A DNA stretch of 64,000 bases, from NCBI RefSeq assembly GCF_022844445.1, contig NZ_JALHLS010000002.1:124001-188000 (forward strand), given 5' to 3'. The position numbers were made by a program, and so were the translations under genes. The DNA is from Hyphomonas sp. Its GTDB lineage: Bacteria > Pseudomonadota > Alphaproteobacteria > Caulobacterales > Hyphomonadaceae. Of this stretch, positions 8,555-16,743 are shown piece after piece. The notes beneath the pieces are model-generated. The model was not told where the DNA came from. It was given only the letters and a program-made list of their open reading frames with translations, and searched no databases. Each line of letters opens with the position of its first letter. The stretch's first letter is position 1.

Positions 8555-10042
8555 ATGGCGCGTTCGGTCATCAGGCTCGATGTCGGGATCATTCGCCATT
8601 TTTGGGAGGGTGGGGAGAACGCTGTGTGGCGTTCTTCGGGTCGCCTTCCGCCCGAGATTGTTCGTCAGGTCAAAGATGACTATCCCCTGTTGATGATAAG
8701 CCGCCCTGTGCAGCGCCGTTACGGCGAGTACGAGGCGGCGTTCGACTATCAGGATGAGTTGGACAAATTTGGTCGCCCCGCGCCTGCGTTTACTGCGGCC
8801 GTTTACCAGCACGGTGATGACCCCACGCGACTTGCGGCAGTCTCTGATTTCGCCTTCCCTGTATCGCCTGAAACACCGCTCGACCTCAGTTTTGAACACG
8901 CATCTGTATCCGCTCCCAAAGTATCGCGCCCGAGAACGCTGGCGGTCAAAGAACAACAGCGTTCAGAGGAGGTCCGTGTAAAGAGGTTCCCCAAGGTTTG
9001 GTTCGCAGTTGGCGTTTTTGCGCTTGCTGCCGTGTGTGGTGCGGGCGCTCTTGTGTACACAAAGTTCGGAGCGGAAAATGACTCGTCTCCGCTCGGGAGA
9101 GTGAGTTCCAAAAGCGGCGTAGACGGCTCAGGCCTTGGACACGGCGAGCCTGAAGTCGAGAAAGGGTTAAATGACTTGTGTATCCAGTTGCGGGCCCCGG
9201 ATAATGCAAGCCCCGTTGCCAATTGCGCGATGCAGTACGCATTTTCCTATTGCCATGAGCCAGCGCCGTCGAAGCGCGGCTGGGAGAATGTACAGCAGGT
9301 CACAACAGGGTACTGCGGAGCCTACGCGCGGCTACAGGAGCAAGAATTCCTGGGAGCACTGTCAGGTGACCTCTATGAAGCGGATTTTCTATCAACCTGG
9401 TCAAAGCAGGCTTTGCATGATGATCTCTTCCGGCTTCCGGATACCGTTCCGCTTGTCCCTGTGCGGACGCTCACAGAAGGCGGGAACGAACGCCGACTTC
9501 CCAATGTCCACCGGACGCGGGAAGAGCCTCCGCCGCCAGCCGGGCCGTTGCCTGATCTTGGACGGTTGCTTGGGCGCAAGGACGATGCCGGGCTGGAAAA
9601 TCGCCGATTGATCGAACTCTGGAACGATGCCCTGGGCGGCGACCGCCTTGGACGACACCGGATGATGCTGGGCCAGGACGCTGCCAGCGTCTTTCGTGCC
9701 TACGCGTCCGACTATTGCTCGGTGCGCGCACCCCTAGATGCCCGAAAGCGGGAGTTCGAACGAACGGGTTTTGAAGACCCTCTCTTGCAGGCCGTGAGCC
9801 AGGCCATCGCAACTAAGGCAGGCGAGAACGCAACAGTCGCCTGTGCGGGAGACTCTGCCAAGGTGCCGGCGGATATTGCACGGATCATGGGAATTGAAGA
9901 CGAGCGCACGGCCATCCGGGCGCTGGTCGAAGTCGTGGATTTTTGTCCGTTGGTGTCCTGGGAAAGCCTCGGAGAGCAAGGCGTTTCACGTCTCGTGCGA
10001 TCTTGCGAGGATGCGGCAGAAACGTTGGGTGTGCCCTGGTGA
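8555..10042 (+). CDS. single-pass membrane protein of the GTPase/TIR-FGE operon (495 aa)
   Basis: It begins 9 bases after the GTPase stop, with AGGAAG directly before the ATG. A soluble N-terminal domain of ~145 residues (WEGGENAVWRSSGRLPPEI) precedes one membrane segment at about 148-169 (VWFAVGVFALAAVCGAGALV). The ~320-residue C-terminal part has regularly spaced cysteines (LCIQL, NCAMQ, SYCHEP, GYCGAY, DYCSV, VACAG, DFCPL, SCEDA), suggesting a disulfide-bonded external domain. The topology mirrors that of the GTPase partner, so the two may form a complex across the inner membrane. No family is recognised. The last codons overlap the GTG start of the TIR-FGE gene. Confidence 0.7.
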   Translation: MARSVIRLDVGIIRHFWEGGENAVWRSSGRLPPEIVRQVKDDYPLLMISRPVQRRYGEYEAAFDYQDELDKFGRPAPAFTAAVYQHGDDPTRLAAVSDFAFPVSPETPLDLSFEHASVSAPKVSRPRTLAVKEQQRSEEVRVKRFPKVWFAVGVFALAAVCGAGALVYTKFGAENDSSPLGRVSSKSGVDGSGLGHGEPEVEKGLNDLCIQLRAPDNASPVANCAMQYAFSYCHEPAPSKRGWENVQQVTTGYCGAYARLQEQEFLGALSGDLYEADFLSTWSKQALHDDLFRLPDTVPLVPVRTLTEGGNERRLPNVHRTREEPPPPAGPLPDLGRLLGRKDDAGLENRRLIELWNDALGGDRLGRHRMMLGQDAASVFRAYASDYCSVRAPLDARKREFERTGFEDPLLQAVSQAIATKAGENATVACAGDSAKVPADIARIMGIEDERTAIRALVEVVDFCPLVSWESLGEQGVSRLVRSCEDAAETLGVPW

Positions 10043-11604
10043 ATTCTGGAACTGAGATAACCGAAGACAGGGTTTTCATATCATACAGGCGACGCAAGTT
10101 GCCGCAAATTGCGGCGATGAAGCGTCGCCTCGAAGCGTTGTCAGTCAAATGCTGGTACGATCTTGGTCTCGATGCCGGGGATGACTGGCGCCGGACCGTG
10201 AACGAAAAGCTGGAATCGGTTCCGGCTGGAGTTATTGCCTTCACGCCTGACGTCTTCGACGAAACGTCTCCCTGGGTGTTATATGAGGCAGAGTTCCTGC
10301 GTGATCGGAAGGTCGCTGTGCCGACCTTGTTCGAGCAATGCAAATTGCAGCCGCCATTCGCGCGCGATCATGCACGTAATCTCGAGCAATGGTTTCAGCC
10401 CTATTCAGGTGCAGCGCATCTTCCGCATGAAGGGCGTGCCTGGACGTCGGGCCCTGCGAACTCGATCGAATGGCAAAGCGTATTGAAGGCGCTGGAAAGC
10501 TTGCTGGGCCGGAGCAACCTCACTGGCCTCGATGAAATCATCTATCGGACAGGTCTTGCCTGCTTCGGCGGCGATCTTGAACTTGCGATTGAACATGGGT
10601 TTGACCTCGATCTTCGGACCTCCCTGCAGCCGAACCTCGATGATCTGGTCCGCTTACAGATCATACTTTCTGACTGGCTCGCGGCGGCGTCGGAAAGTGA
10701 ACCTGCGCGGAGCCGGGTGCGCTTTATCGAGGCGGGAGTGTCGAGGCTAGTCCGGACACATTCAGGTGCAAACGCGCAGTTTTGGGCCGATGGTGTCCGC
10801 AAAGGATTGAATGCCGCCGCTTCAAAGATTCCGGGCAGCGAGTTTCGCGACCTTGAGACATCTCCGGCTATGCGCGTCCTTGCAGGCCGATCATTCAGGA
10901 TCGGATCACCAGATCATGAAGTAGGGCGCTCCAGTGATGAGGGACCGCAGAAGGAAATTCAGCTGAAGCACCAGTTTGCGATTGCTGTAACGCCGACAAC
11001 TGTTGCTCAGTGGCGCGATTTTGTCGATGAGACCGGGCTTTCCGATCCTGCGGCGATCGTGTCATGGAATCACGAAGCGCGAAGTTGGCGTTTGACCCAA
11101 GGTGCAAGCTGGCGGGCGCCGGGGTTCGAACAGGGCGATACACACCCCGTCGTCGGTGTTTCCTGGGACCATGCAAAACTCTACTGCCAATGGCTGACCG
11201 ACATGACCGGTCAAACCTATCGTCTGCCTACGGAAGCCGAGTGGGAGTTTGCGGCGCGGGCTGGCAGTGACGGGCCTTTGCCCGATGGCGTCGAAGTTGC
11301 TGGAGCAAGCGCCCGGGCGGGAACAGCAGCGTGCATTACGCTGCACAAAAGCAGCTTCGGCCTGATCGGAATGATTGGTAATGTCTGGGAGTGGTGCGAA
11401 GATTCTTGGGTCCGAGGTTATTCCGATCTCGCCTCAAGCGGTGAACCCAGGGTACGTGCCGGACAGCCGCTCCGCGTTGCGCGCGGCGGAGGATGGCGGA
11501 GCCCGGAGCTGGATCTGAGATGTGCGGCGAGAAAGGGCTTCTATCATGCAGAAGGACATTCACATGTTGGTTTCCGGGTTGTCAGACACGTCGTCGCGAG
11601 TTGA
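10039..11604 (+). CDS. TIR domain fused to FGE-sulfatase-like domain (521 aa)
   Basis: The start is placed at GTG 10039, overlapping the previous stop as GTGA; the frame is open upstream, but the TIR fold begins shortly after this codon. Residues about 10-125 form a TIR domain: DRVFISYRRR, CWYDLGLDAGDDW, GVIAFTPDVF and SPWVLYEAEF, whose Glu corresponds to the NADase glutamate of catalytic TIRs. A helical linker (to ~280) leads to a formylglycine-generating-enzyme-like C-type-lectin fold (SFRIGSP, HPVVGVSWDHAKLYCQWL, YRLPTEAEWEFAARAG, GMIGNVWEWCED, GFRVVRHV). One cysteine (DLRCAARK) sits near the FGE active-site region. TIR as NAD-depleting effector and FGE fold as sensor is an inference. Confidence 0.88.
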   Translation: MNSGTEITEDRVFISYRRRKLPQIAAMKRRLEALSVKCWYDLGLDAGDDWRRTVNEKLESVPAGVIAFTPDVFDETSPWVLYEAEFLRDRKVAVPTLFEQCKLQPPFARDHARNLEQWFQPYSGAAHLPHEGRAWTSGPANSIEWQSVLKALESLLGRSNLTGLDEIIYRTGLACFGGDLELAIEHGFDLDLRTSLQPNLDDLVRLQIILSDWLAAASESEPARSRVRFIEAGVSRLVRTHSGANAQFWADGVRKGLNAAASKIPGSEFRDLETSPAMRVLAGRSFRIGSPDHEVGRSSDEGPQKEIQLKHQFAIAVTPTTVAQWRDFVDETGLSDPAAIVSWNHEARSWRLTQGASWRAPGFEQGDTHPVVGVSWDHAKLYCQWLTDMTGQTYRLPTEAEWEFAARAGSDGPLPDGVEVAGASARAGTAACITLHKSSFGLIGMIGNVWEWCEDSWVRGYSDLASSGEPRVRAGQPLRVARGGGWRSPELDLRCAARKGFYHAEGHSHVGFRVVRHVVAS

Positions 11605-11769
11605 AGACTTTTGCGGCGCGCCCTTCCTTTGCCGGCTAAGGTTTGCAGCCGAACCGCTGCCCGGCAATGAGCGATTCTGGCCTTCTCGCCTGTAACTCGA
11701 TCGGTGCGGCCCATGAGCAGTTTAGGCCTAACCTGATGATCTTTATAGACCCAGCGGGTTCTGCTCAGT

Positions 11770-11832
11770 TTAGACCGCTAAAGCGAATGCCTCAGCCGGT
11801 GTTTTCATGCCGATGGCCGGATACTGAATGAC
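11770..11832 (-). pseudogene. transposase C-terminal remnant (IS30-like), copy 1
   Basis: The minus strand reads GMKTPAEAFALAV followed by a stop at 11770-11772, resembling the C-terminus of IS30-family transposases (GWKTPAEaf). Upstream text is degenerate. A related copy with the same ending lies at 27157-27207, and about 60 bp around both are nearly the same. The remainder of 11605-11875 contains no other supported feature. Confidence 0.5.
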
Positions 11833-11875
11833 CGTCTTCGGCGATAAATTGCCTAATAGCAAAAGCCGCACTCCG

Positions 11876-13321
11876 TCATCCCTCGGCCGGTTTGCTGCCG
11901 CTCGACGATTTTGGCTTTCGGCGAGACCGTTGCTTTTTGGTCGGAGGAGGCAGAGCGGCATCTTTCTCATCCGAATCTTCAAGTTGGGGCTCGTCGCAAC
12001 CAAAGCTGCTTTCGTCCCCAAGGCTCGTGTCGGCCCATGTGCCGACCGCCAGCACCTGGCGCGTGCCGCCCCGCCGGCTGTCGGAAATCTCCTGAAGAAC
12101 CAACCAGCCTTGCTGGACAAGCATCTCCTGCAAACGAAGTACTGGAGCATGTCCCTCTGGTGACTTCCTACCCTGCCTGATCATGCTAAAGCCCATGACA
12201 TCCGCAATGACCCACCCCGCCCATTCGGTGGCGGTTTGGTGAGCGGGGAGTGCTTTTTCGTGCAAAGCTTCCTGGATGCGCCGGATGGAGTGGAGACTGA
12301 TCTCCACTTTCTGCTCGGGCCACGCCCATTTCTGCGGAACGCCAACAAGATCGGAATCCAGCCCGAGGGGCGGGGTCCCGTTGCCGAGATCTACAGACAT
12401 GAGTTGATGCCAGTTACGGTCGGACTGGGCGGGGGCAAGGTTTTGCTTGTCGAGCGAAGTCCTAAAGAAGCGCCGGTGGCTTCCCTTCGGCAGCTCTGCT
12501 TTGTCGGCCTCGTTGGCGGTCATGCCATTCAGCACCCGGACGATCCGAGCCGCCGCCACGAGAGCTGAAGCGCCACGTGAACTGTCGGCATCATTCTCCG
12601 AGCCGTTGGATTTGCGGGTATGATGCACGAGATGCACGGCGCAGTTCGTGGTGCTCGCAAGTTTGACGAGCCGCTTCGCCAGCCGGTCAATCATTGGGTT
12701 ATCATTTTCGTTGAGATCGTGGATTGAAACGAAAGGGTCAAAGATAACCACATCGATGGCGCGGAGCCGAATCTCCTGCTCAAGGCGGGCAAACTCAGGT
12801 TCATCAACCGCATAACTTCTTTGATCGGCCTCAACGCCGGCCAGCTTGATCGGCGTAAGAACAGCCGAGTCTAGAAATAGGCGTCCTGCTAAATCTTCAG
12901 CGTTGAGGCCGTAATGCTTGCAGACTGCAGTGGCGCGCCGCGTCAGTTCAGGGTTTGCTGCGCCGTCCGGGTCTTCGCAGTTTACGTACCAGACGCGCAG
13001 GCCGCCTTCAGGAAGGGTTTCCCCCAACAAGTCGCGCTGCGCGGCCATCGCGATCGCTTCGGTAAGCGCAAGAATAGACTTCCCCATCCCGCCCGGCGCC
13101 ACCGTGACGGTCAGCGTCCCGCGCATGAACAGGTGGCCATAAATCCAGGGCCGGCGGGGAACCGCTGCAGGATCGGGGGGCGTCCAGGCCGTCGGGGTAA
13201 GCTTCTTTTTCGTAGGCGGCGCGTGTACGCGTGAAGCGGTTGTCGCTTGGTCGAAAATCCGACGGAGCGTGTCCTCTCCCCCTTGGACATGTACATCATT
13301 GGCATCCTTCGGTGCATCCAT
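11876..13321 (-). CDS. RepA-like RecA-fold ATPase/helicase (481 aa)
   Basis: Walker A APGGMGKS at residues 75-82 follows a beta strand TLTVTV; Walker B is VVIFDPF, and HLVHHTRKS is the downstream element typical of the hexameric RepA/AAA_25 (RSF1010 RepA-like) family. An insertion rich in Asp/Asn follows, and the C-terminus is a helical domain ending in a Lys/Arg/Ser-rich tail. This group acts as replicative helicase in plasmids and mobile islands. It is the last gene of a leftward operon after the Toprim primase; the primase stop lies in the Shine-Dalgarno region GGAGG. Together they suggest an element able to replicate after excision. Confidence 0.85.
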   Translation of the reverse strand: MDAPKDANDVHVQGGEDTLRRIFDQATTASRVHAPPTKKKLTPTAWTPPDPAAVPRRPWIYGHLFMRGTLTVTVAPGGMGKSILALTEAIAMAAQRDLLGETLPEGGLRVWYVNCEDPDGAANPELTRRATAVCKHYGLNAEDLAGRLFLDSAVLTPIKLAGVEADQRSYAVDEPEFARLEQEIRLRAIDVVIFDPFVSIHDLNENDNPMIDRLAKRLVKLASTTNCAVHLVHHTRKSNGSENDADSSRGASALVAAARIVRVLNGMTANEADKAELPKGSHRRFFRTSLDKQNLAPAQSDRNWHQLMSVDLGNGTPPLGLDSDLVGVPQKWAWPEQKVEISLHSIRRIQEALHEKALPAHQTATEWAGWVIADVMGFSMIRQGRKSPEGHAPVLRLQEMLVQQGWLVLQEISDSRRGGTRQVLAVGTWADTSLGDESSFGCDEPQLEDSDEKDAALPPPTKKQRSRRKPKSSSGSKPAEG

Positions 13322-13330
13322 GAGCTTCGC

Positions 13331-14176
13331 TTAACCTCCGATGCGAAGGATGCGAACCTCGATGCCCCGGCGAAAGAGATCCTCGGCCAGACCGGCGCAT
13401 GCCCTGCGGCCAGCTTCATTGGCATCCTCGGCGAGTGTAACGCTCTCGATATAGCCCGGCACAACTTGGCCAAGCTTTGACATGTGACCGGCCGATCCTC
13501 CTGCCCAGGCACCGAGTCCCGTCGCTTCATGCAGTGAGAGGGCATCTTCGATACCTTCGGTGATAACGAGCCCGAGGCCGTCATTAGGAGGTGCAAGGAC
13601 GATGGGTTGGCCAGAGACGGGGCCCAGCATCCGTTTGTCGATCCTAGAGCTGCCATCTGCAGCAAGTCGTGTCAGGTGGACCGCTGTCGGATGAGCCGGC
13701 GCTTTGAGGCGGCCTGGCTTTATTTCTTCGGCAAGTCCAAACGCCGCAATCATCGCATGTTCGTGCTGACGCGACCGGGGCAGGTAGCGCAAGGTAGCGG
13801 GCAGGGTTCGTCCGAGCCCGCGTTGGCTGAGGTAGGTAACCGCCGGACCGTCCTGTACGGGCAATGCTTGGTTCCAGAGCCATTCTGGAAGATTTGATCG
13901 GGTCCGATCGGGACCCGCGTCGCTACCGCGCTGGCCGGAGTACTGTGGGGAGGCTGGCTCGATATGTCCGATGTCTCGCAGGGCTGCGAATACGTCACGA
14001 GGATCGCAGCCGCCATGACAGTGAACCAACAAAGGTTGTCGGTCGCCGCGGGAAATGGAAAGCGACGGGTTGCGATCACCGTGTCCCTTGCCATGCCCGG
14101 GCACTGGACATGAGGCAAGACCATCTCGCCCATACCATTTGCCGCCAAGGGCGCGGGTGAGAGTCTCAGCGTCCAT
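13331..14176 (-). CDS. Toprim-domain primase-like protein (281 aa)
   Basis: The N-terminus has a CHC2-like zinc binding pattern (CPVPGHGKG... then LLVHCHGGC) followed by a linker and a Toprim core: GLVITEGIEDALSLHEATGL with the conserved Glu, and VTLAEDANEAGRRA with the D-x-N element. It resembles small primases of alphaproteobacterial phage satellites and plasmids, which lack the full DnaG RNA-polymerase domain. Its start lies 3 bases after the HTH gene stop (14180), and RepA-like follows 9 bases downstream. The likely role is priming in replication of the excised island. Confidence 0.85.
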   Translation of the reverse strand: MDAETLTRALGGKWYGRDGLASCPVPGHGKGHGDRNPSLSISRGDRQPLLVHCHGGCDPRDVFAALRDIGHIEPASPQYSGQRGSDAGPDRTRSNLPEWLWNQALPVQDGPAVTYLSQRGLGRTLPATLRYLPRSRQHEHAMIAAFGLAEEIKPGRLKAPAHPTAVHLTRLAADGSSRIDKRMLGPVSGQPIVLAPPNDGLGLVITEGIEDALSLHEATGLGAWAGGSAGHMSKLGQVVPGYIESVTLAEDANEAGRRACAGLAEDLFRRGIEVRILRIGG

Positions 14177-14179
14177 CGA

Positions 14180-14383
14180 TCAGGCAACGGACGATTGGCG
14201 GTCAAGGAATGCCTCGATCGCCGATATGCGGATCAACCGGCGCGTGCCGATCTTGATCGATGACAGCTCATTGGCGGCCATGAGCTCATAGAGTTTGGTC
14301 TTGCCTAGGCCGAGCATGCGTGCGGCTTCGGCCGGGGCAACAGCGAGGCGAAGTTGAGGGACTGACTGTTCAGGTTGTGTCAT
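14180..14383 (-). CDS. AlpA/excisionase-type HTH protein
   Basis: The start is put at ATG 14383, with GGAG 8 bases upstream, rather than the in-frame codon at 14419. The 67-aa protein has an AEAARMLGLGKTKLYELMAA winged HTH of the MerR/AlpA (HTH_17) type, followed by KIGTRRLIRISAIEAFLDR, the usual strand-wing-helix ending. AlpA-like proteins control integrase expression or act as excisionases. It leads the primase/RepA-like operon. It is far (25 kb) from the integrase, so direct control of that gene is uncertain. Confidence 0.85.
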   Translation of the reverse strand: MTQPEQSVPQLRLAVAPAEAARMLGLGKTKLYELMAANELSSIKIGTRRLIRISAIEAFLDRQSSVA

Positions 14384-14456
14384 GAGTTGCTCCATCTGCG
14401 AATGCAGGCAACCCACCACGGATGCGTTTCTGGAAAACGGGGCTATCGTTTGCGAA

Positions 14457-16535
14457 TTATTCTGGGGTTTCCGGAAAGCTTAGGCGAGCGAAGTGTTCTT
14501 GGAGCCAATCGTATCGAATGACCTTATCAGTCGGCAGATCCGTTGGTCCCTGGGTCGCGACGATCATGTTTTTTATGGCGTCGATCTCTTCGCTCGCTGA
14601 AATGCCGCGAACGCCCAGACGCGGACGAGCATTTGCGATGCGTTGAGCCAGCGCTTTCGCCGAAGGGCGTCCCGGCGCGCGAAGCGGTTTTGACCGGCCG
14701 AGCGCGTGGGCCAACCGCTGTTCGTCGCAGTAAAGCCGGCCGCCCTGAAGGAAAAACAGTTCATCTATTGATAAGAAGACATGTTTGCCAGGCAGCGATG
14801 CTTCCCGTGGTCCATCGCCGCTGCAGATTAGGATCCCTGGAGCGAGTGCCGCATTTCTCCTGAGGCAATTGCTGACGCTGTCGAGATCACGCATCGACGT
14901 GAGCGTTGGTGCAAACAGTGCACTCCAGTCAGCTTTGCCTGCGCCAGAACCTAAGTAGAATAGGTTTTCAGAAAGCCTCCGGACTTTCAGATCCTTGAGC
15001 GGCATTGAAACCGAAAGCGCAAGAGCTAGCGCATCGACGTTTGATGTAAATGCCGGCAAGTCCTCCTCCGCGACCTTTACCAAGCCAGACTCTGGGCAAT
15101 GCACCACCCAGTCCGTGCCGCTCGAAGAAACAACGGCGGAATGATGGTCTCCGCAATTATCACACATCATGGCACTGTCTCGCGGAGTAGGGGTCAGAGC
15201 TCCAAGGTCGGCGAGCAACTCCACATTGGTGCCAAACGCGTTCTGTGCTTCGCGGGTTGATATGGCGAATGTTGGTGCACTGAGTAGAACGGTGAATGGA
15301 CCCGGAGCTGGTGCGAGTCTAATCGGTCGTTCTTCGTTTGGATCAGTATCCTTCAAACCCCATTCGCCGAGATACTTCTCTAGTATGACGCGTTCAGCAT
15401 CGTCGGTTTCACGCAGACTGCAGCGATTGGGTACGGCAAGTTCGAAATTTACGATTTTCTGACCCGAGCCGAATGCTCCTTTATCGAAAACTACACGCAG
15501 GCTGGCAGCGATGATCCGAGCACCCAATAGGTTTCGCGGCGCAACATCGTAGGCGTCGGCCTTGCTTCGCGCGGGGGCGAAGTAGGTCCGGGTTCCAGGC
15601 CCGTGGCTGACAACCAGCTTCTTGACCTGGACCGAACTGATATGGTGCTCCGGCGCACGCACCCAAATCTTCCGGCGCTCTGCGAGAGCGGCTAGATTGA
15701 TCGCGACCGGTTCAATTGGTTCCGGCGCATCTTTCTGACCGAGGACGCGCGTTGCGACGGCTCGCATAACTTGGTTTGCCATCGCAGCGTTGGTTTCATG
15801 CCATCCGCAGTCGAAGCCTTTCGAAACTGGGGTGATGCAAAGAATGATTTTTCGGTTCGGTGTCTTCGAACGAAATGCCAGCTCGCCTTCTAGCCAGTCT
15901 TCTTCAGTTTCAGACGAAGATGCGATGTTGAGGATGATCGTATGGCATAGGTCGTCAGGACCCGCATCGGGATGGGCTGGTCGTGAGAATAGCTCGACCT
16001 TGATAAGGCGCTTGGGCTCGTTGAGTTGGCTTAGCTGCTCTTCGACAATTTGTTTGATCGAGGCTTCAAGCTTGCGTCCCGGAGTCCAGTCACGTGAAAA
16101 CTGTGTGAGCCGGTAGAGCTTCCAGGTTTTGCCGCCGGGCCGTCTGGCCCCGCAGTCAAACAAGGCTTCAGCCCGCCGGAAGACGAGAGAGAGGTCGTCG
16201 GCCGGCTTGTGGTGCAAAAACAGTTTCAAGGCGCGCGCGCGGTTGGATCCGAGCCTTTCGATCTCGGCTCGCAGGCTTTGATCATCGCCACAAGCCGGCC
16301 ATAGGACTGCTTGCAACCCGCCCGAAGCAATACGCTCACAGGCTTCAAGATCGCGCCAGACTGCGTCTCTGATACTTGCGGGTGCCTTTGAGACAACCGT
16401 TTGAAACTTCTTTCCATCGGCCAGCGCATCGGGAGTGAACTTGGCTGAGCGCGCTATCGCCCACCCGATCGATTCGGTGTAGGCGCGCAGAAGTTCCGCC
16501 GGAACGTCGGACGCAAAGGCGGAAAGCGAAAGCAC
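14457..16535 (-). CDS. large hypothetical protein (692 aa)
   Basis: The start is taken as GTG 16535, with AGGAG 9 bases upstream; the frame can be extended to a TTG at 16553. No domain is recognised with confidence. There is a Cys pair MCDNCGDHH near residue 463 that may bind metal with a later Cys/His (VHCPESGL), a segment with beta strands RLIKVELFSRP and HTIILNIASSS, and a Gly-rich turn LGSGAGKADW that is not a Walker A motif. No membrane segment or signal peptide is seen. It lies between the replication module and the type I restriction operon and is divergent from hsdM. It could belong to either neighbour; I do not assign a function. Confidence 0.65.
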   Translation of the reverse strand: MLSLSAFASDVPAELLRAYTESIGWAIARSAKFTPDALADGKKFQTVVSKAPASIRDAVWRDLEACERIASGGLQAVLWPACGDDQSLRAEIERLGSNRARALKLFLHHKPADDLSLVFRRAEALFDCGARRPGGKTWKLYRLTQFSRDWTPGRKLEASIKQIVEEQLSQLNEPKRLIKVELFSRPAHPDAGPDDLCHTIILNIASSSETEEDWLEGELAFRSKTPNRKIILCITPVSKGFDCGWHETNAAMANQVMRAVATRVLGQKDAPEPIEPVAINLAALAERRKIWVRAPEHHISSVQVKKLVVSHGPGTRTYFAPARSKADAYDVAPRNLLGARIIAASLRVVFDKGAFGSGQKIVNFELAVPNRCSLRETDDAERVILEKYLGEWGLKDTDPNEERPIRLAPAPGPFTVLLSAPTFAISTREAQNAFGTNVELLADLGALTPTPRDSAMMCDNCGDHHSAVVSSSGTDWVVHCPESGLVKVAEEDLPAFTSNVDALALALSVSMPLKDLKVRRLSENLFYLGSGAGKADWSALFAPTLTSMRDLDSVSNCLRRNAALAPGILICSGDGPREASLPGKHVFLSIDELFFLQGGRLYCDEQRLAHALGRSKPLRAPGRPSAKALAQRIANARPRLGVRGISASEEIDAIKNMIVATQGPTDLPTDKVIRYDWLQEHFARLSFPETPE

Positions 16536-16743
16536 GGCGCAGCGCTCCTGCAAAAACCCTGTCTGATCAGAGAGTTGGGGAGTTCGCCCGCGTTCGTCAA
16601 TGTCCGGTTGCGTTCATGGCCGCGGGACGCGATACCTGTCGCTTCGCTGACGCACTCGCAGTGTCCGGCGCCGTCGCTAAGAAGGTATCTTCGCGCGCGG
16701 AACAATCTGGCGCGCGCAAAACAGGTAACCGGAAGACTATCCC

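Noticed and set aside
9943-10038. Upstream in-frame extension of the TIR-FGE gene
   Set aside because: It overlaps the previous gene by 100 bp and adds basic, non-TIR text; GTG 10039 gives a tight GTGA overlap.
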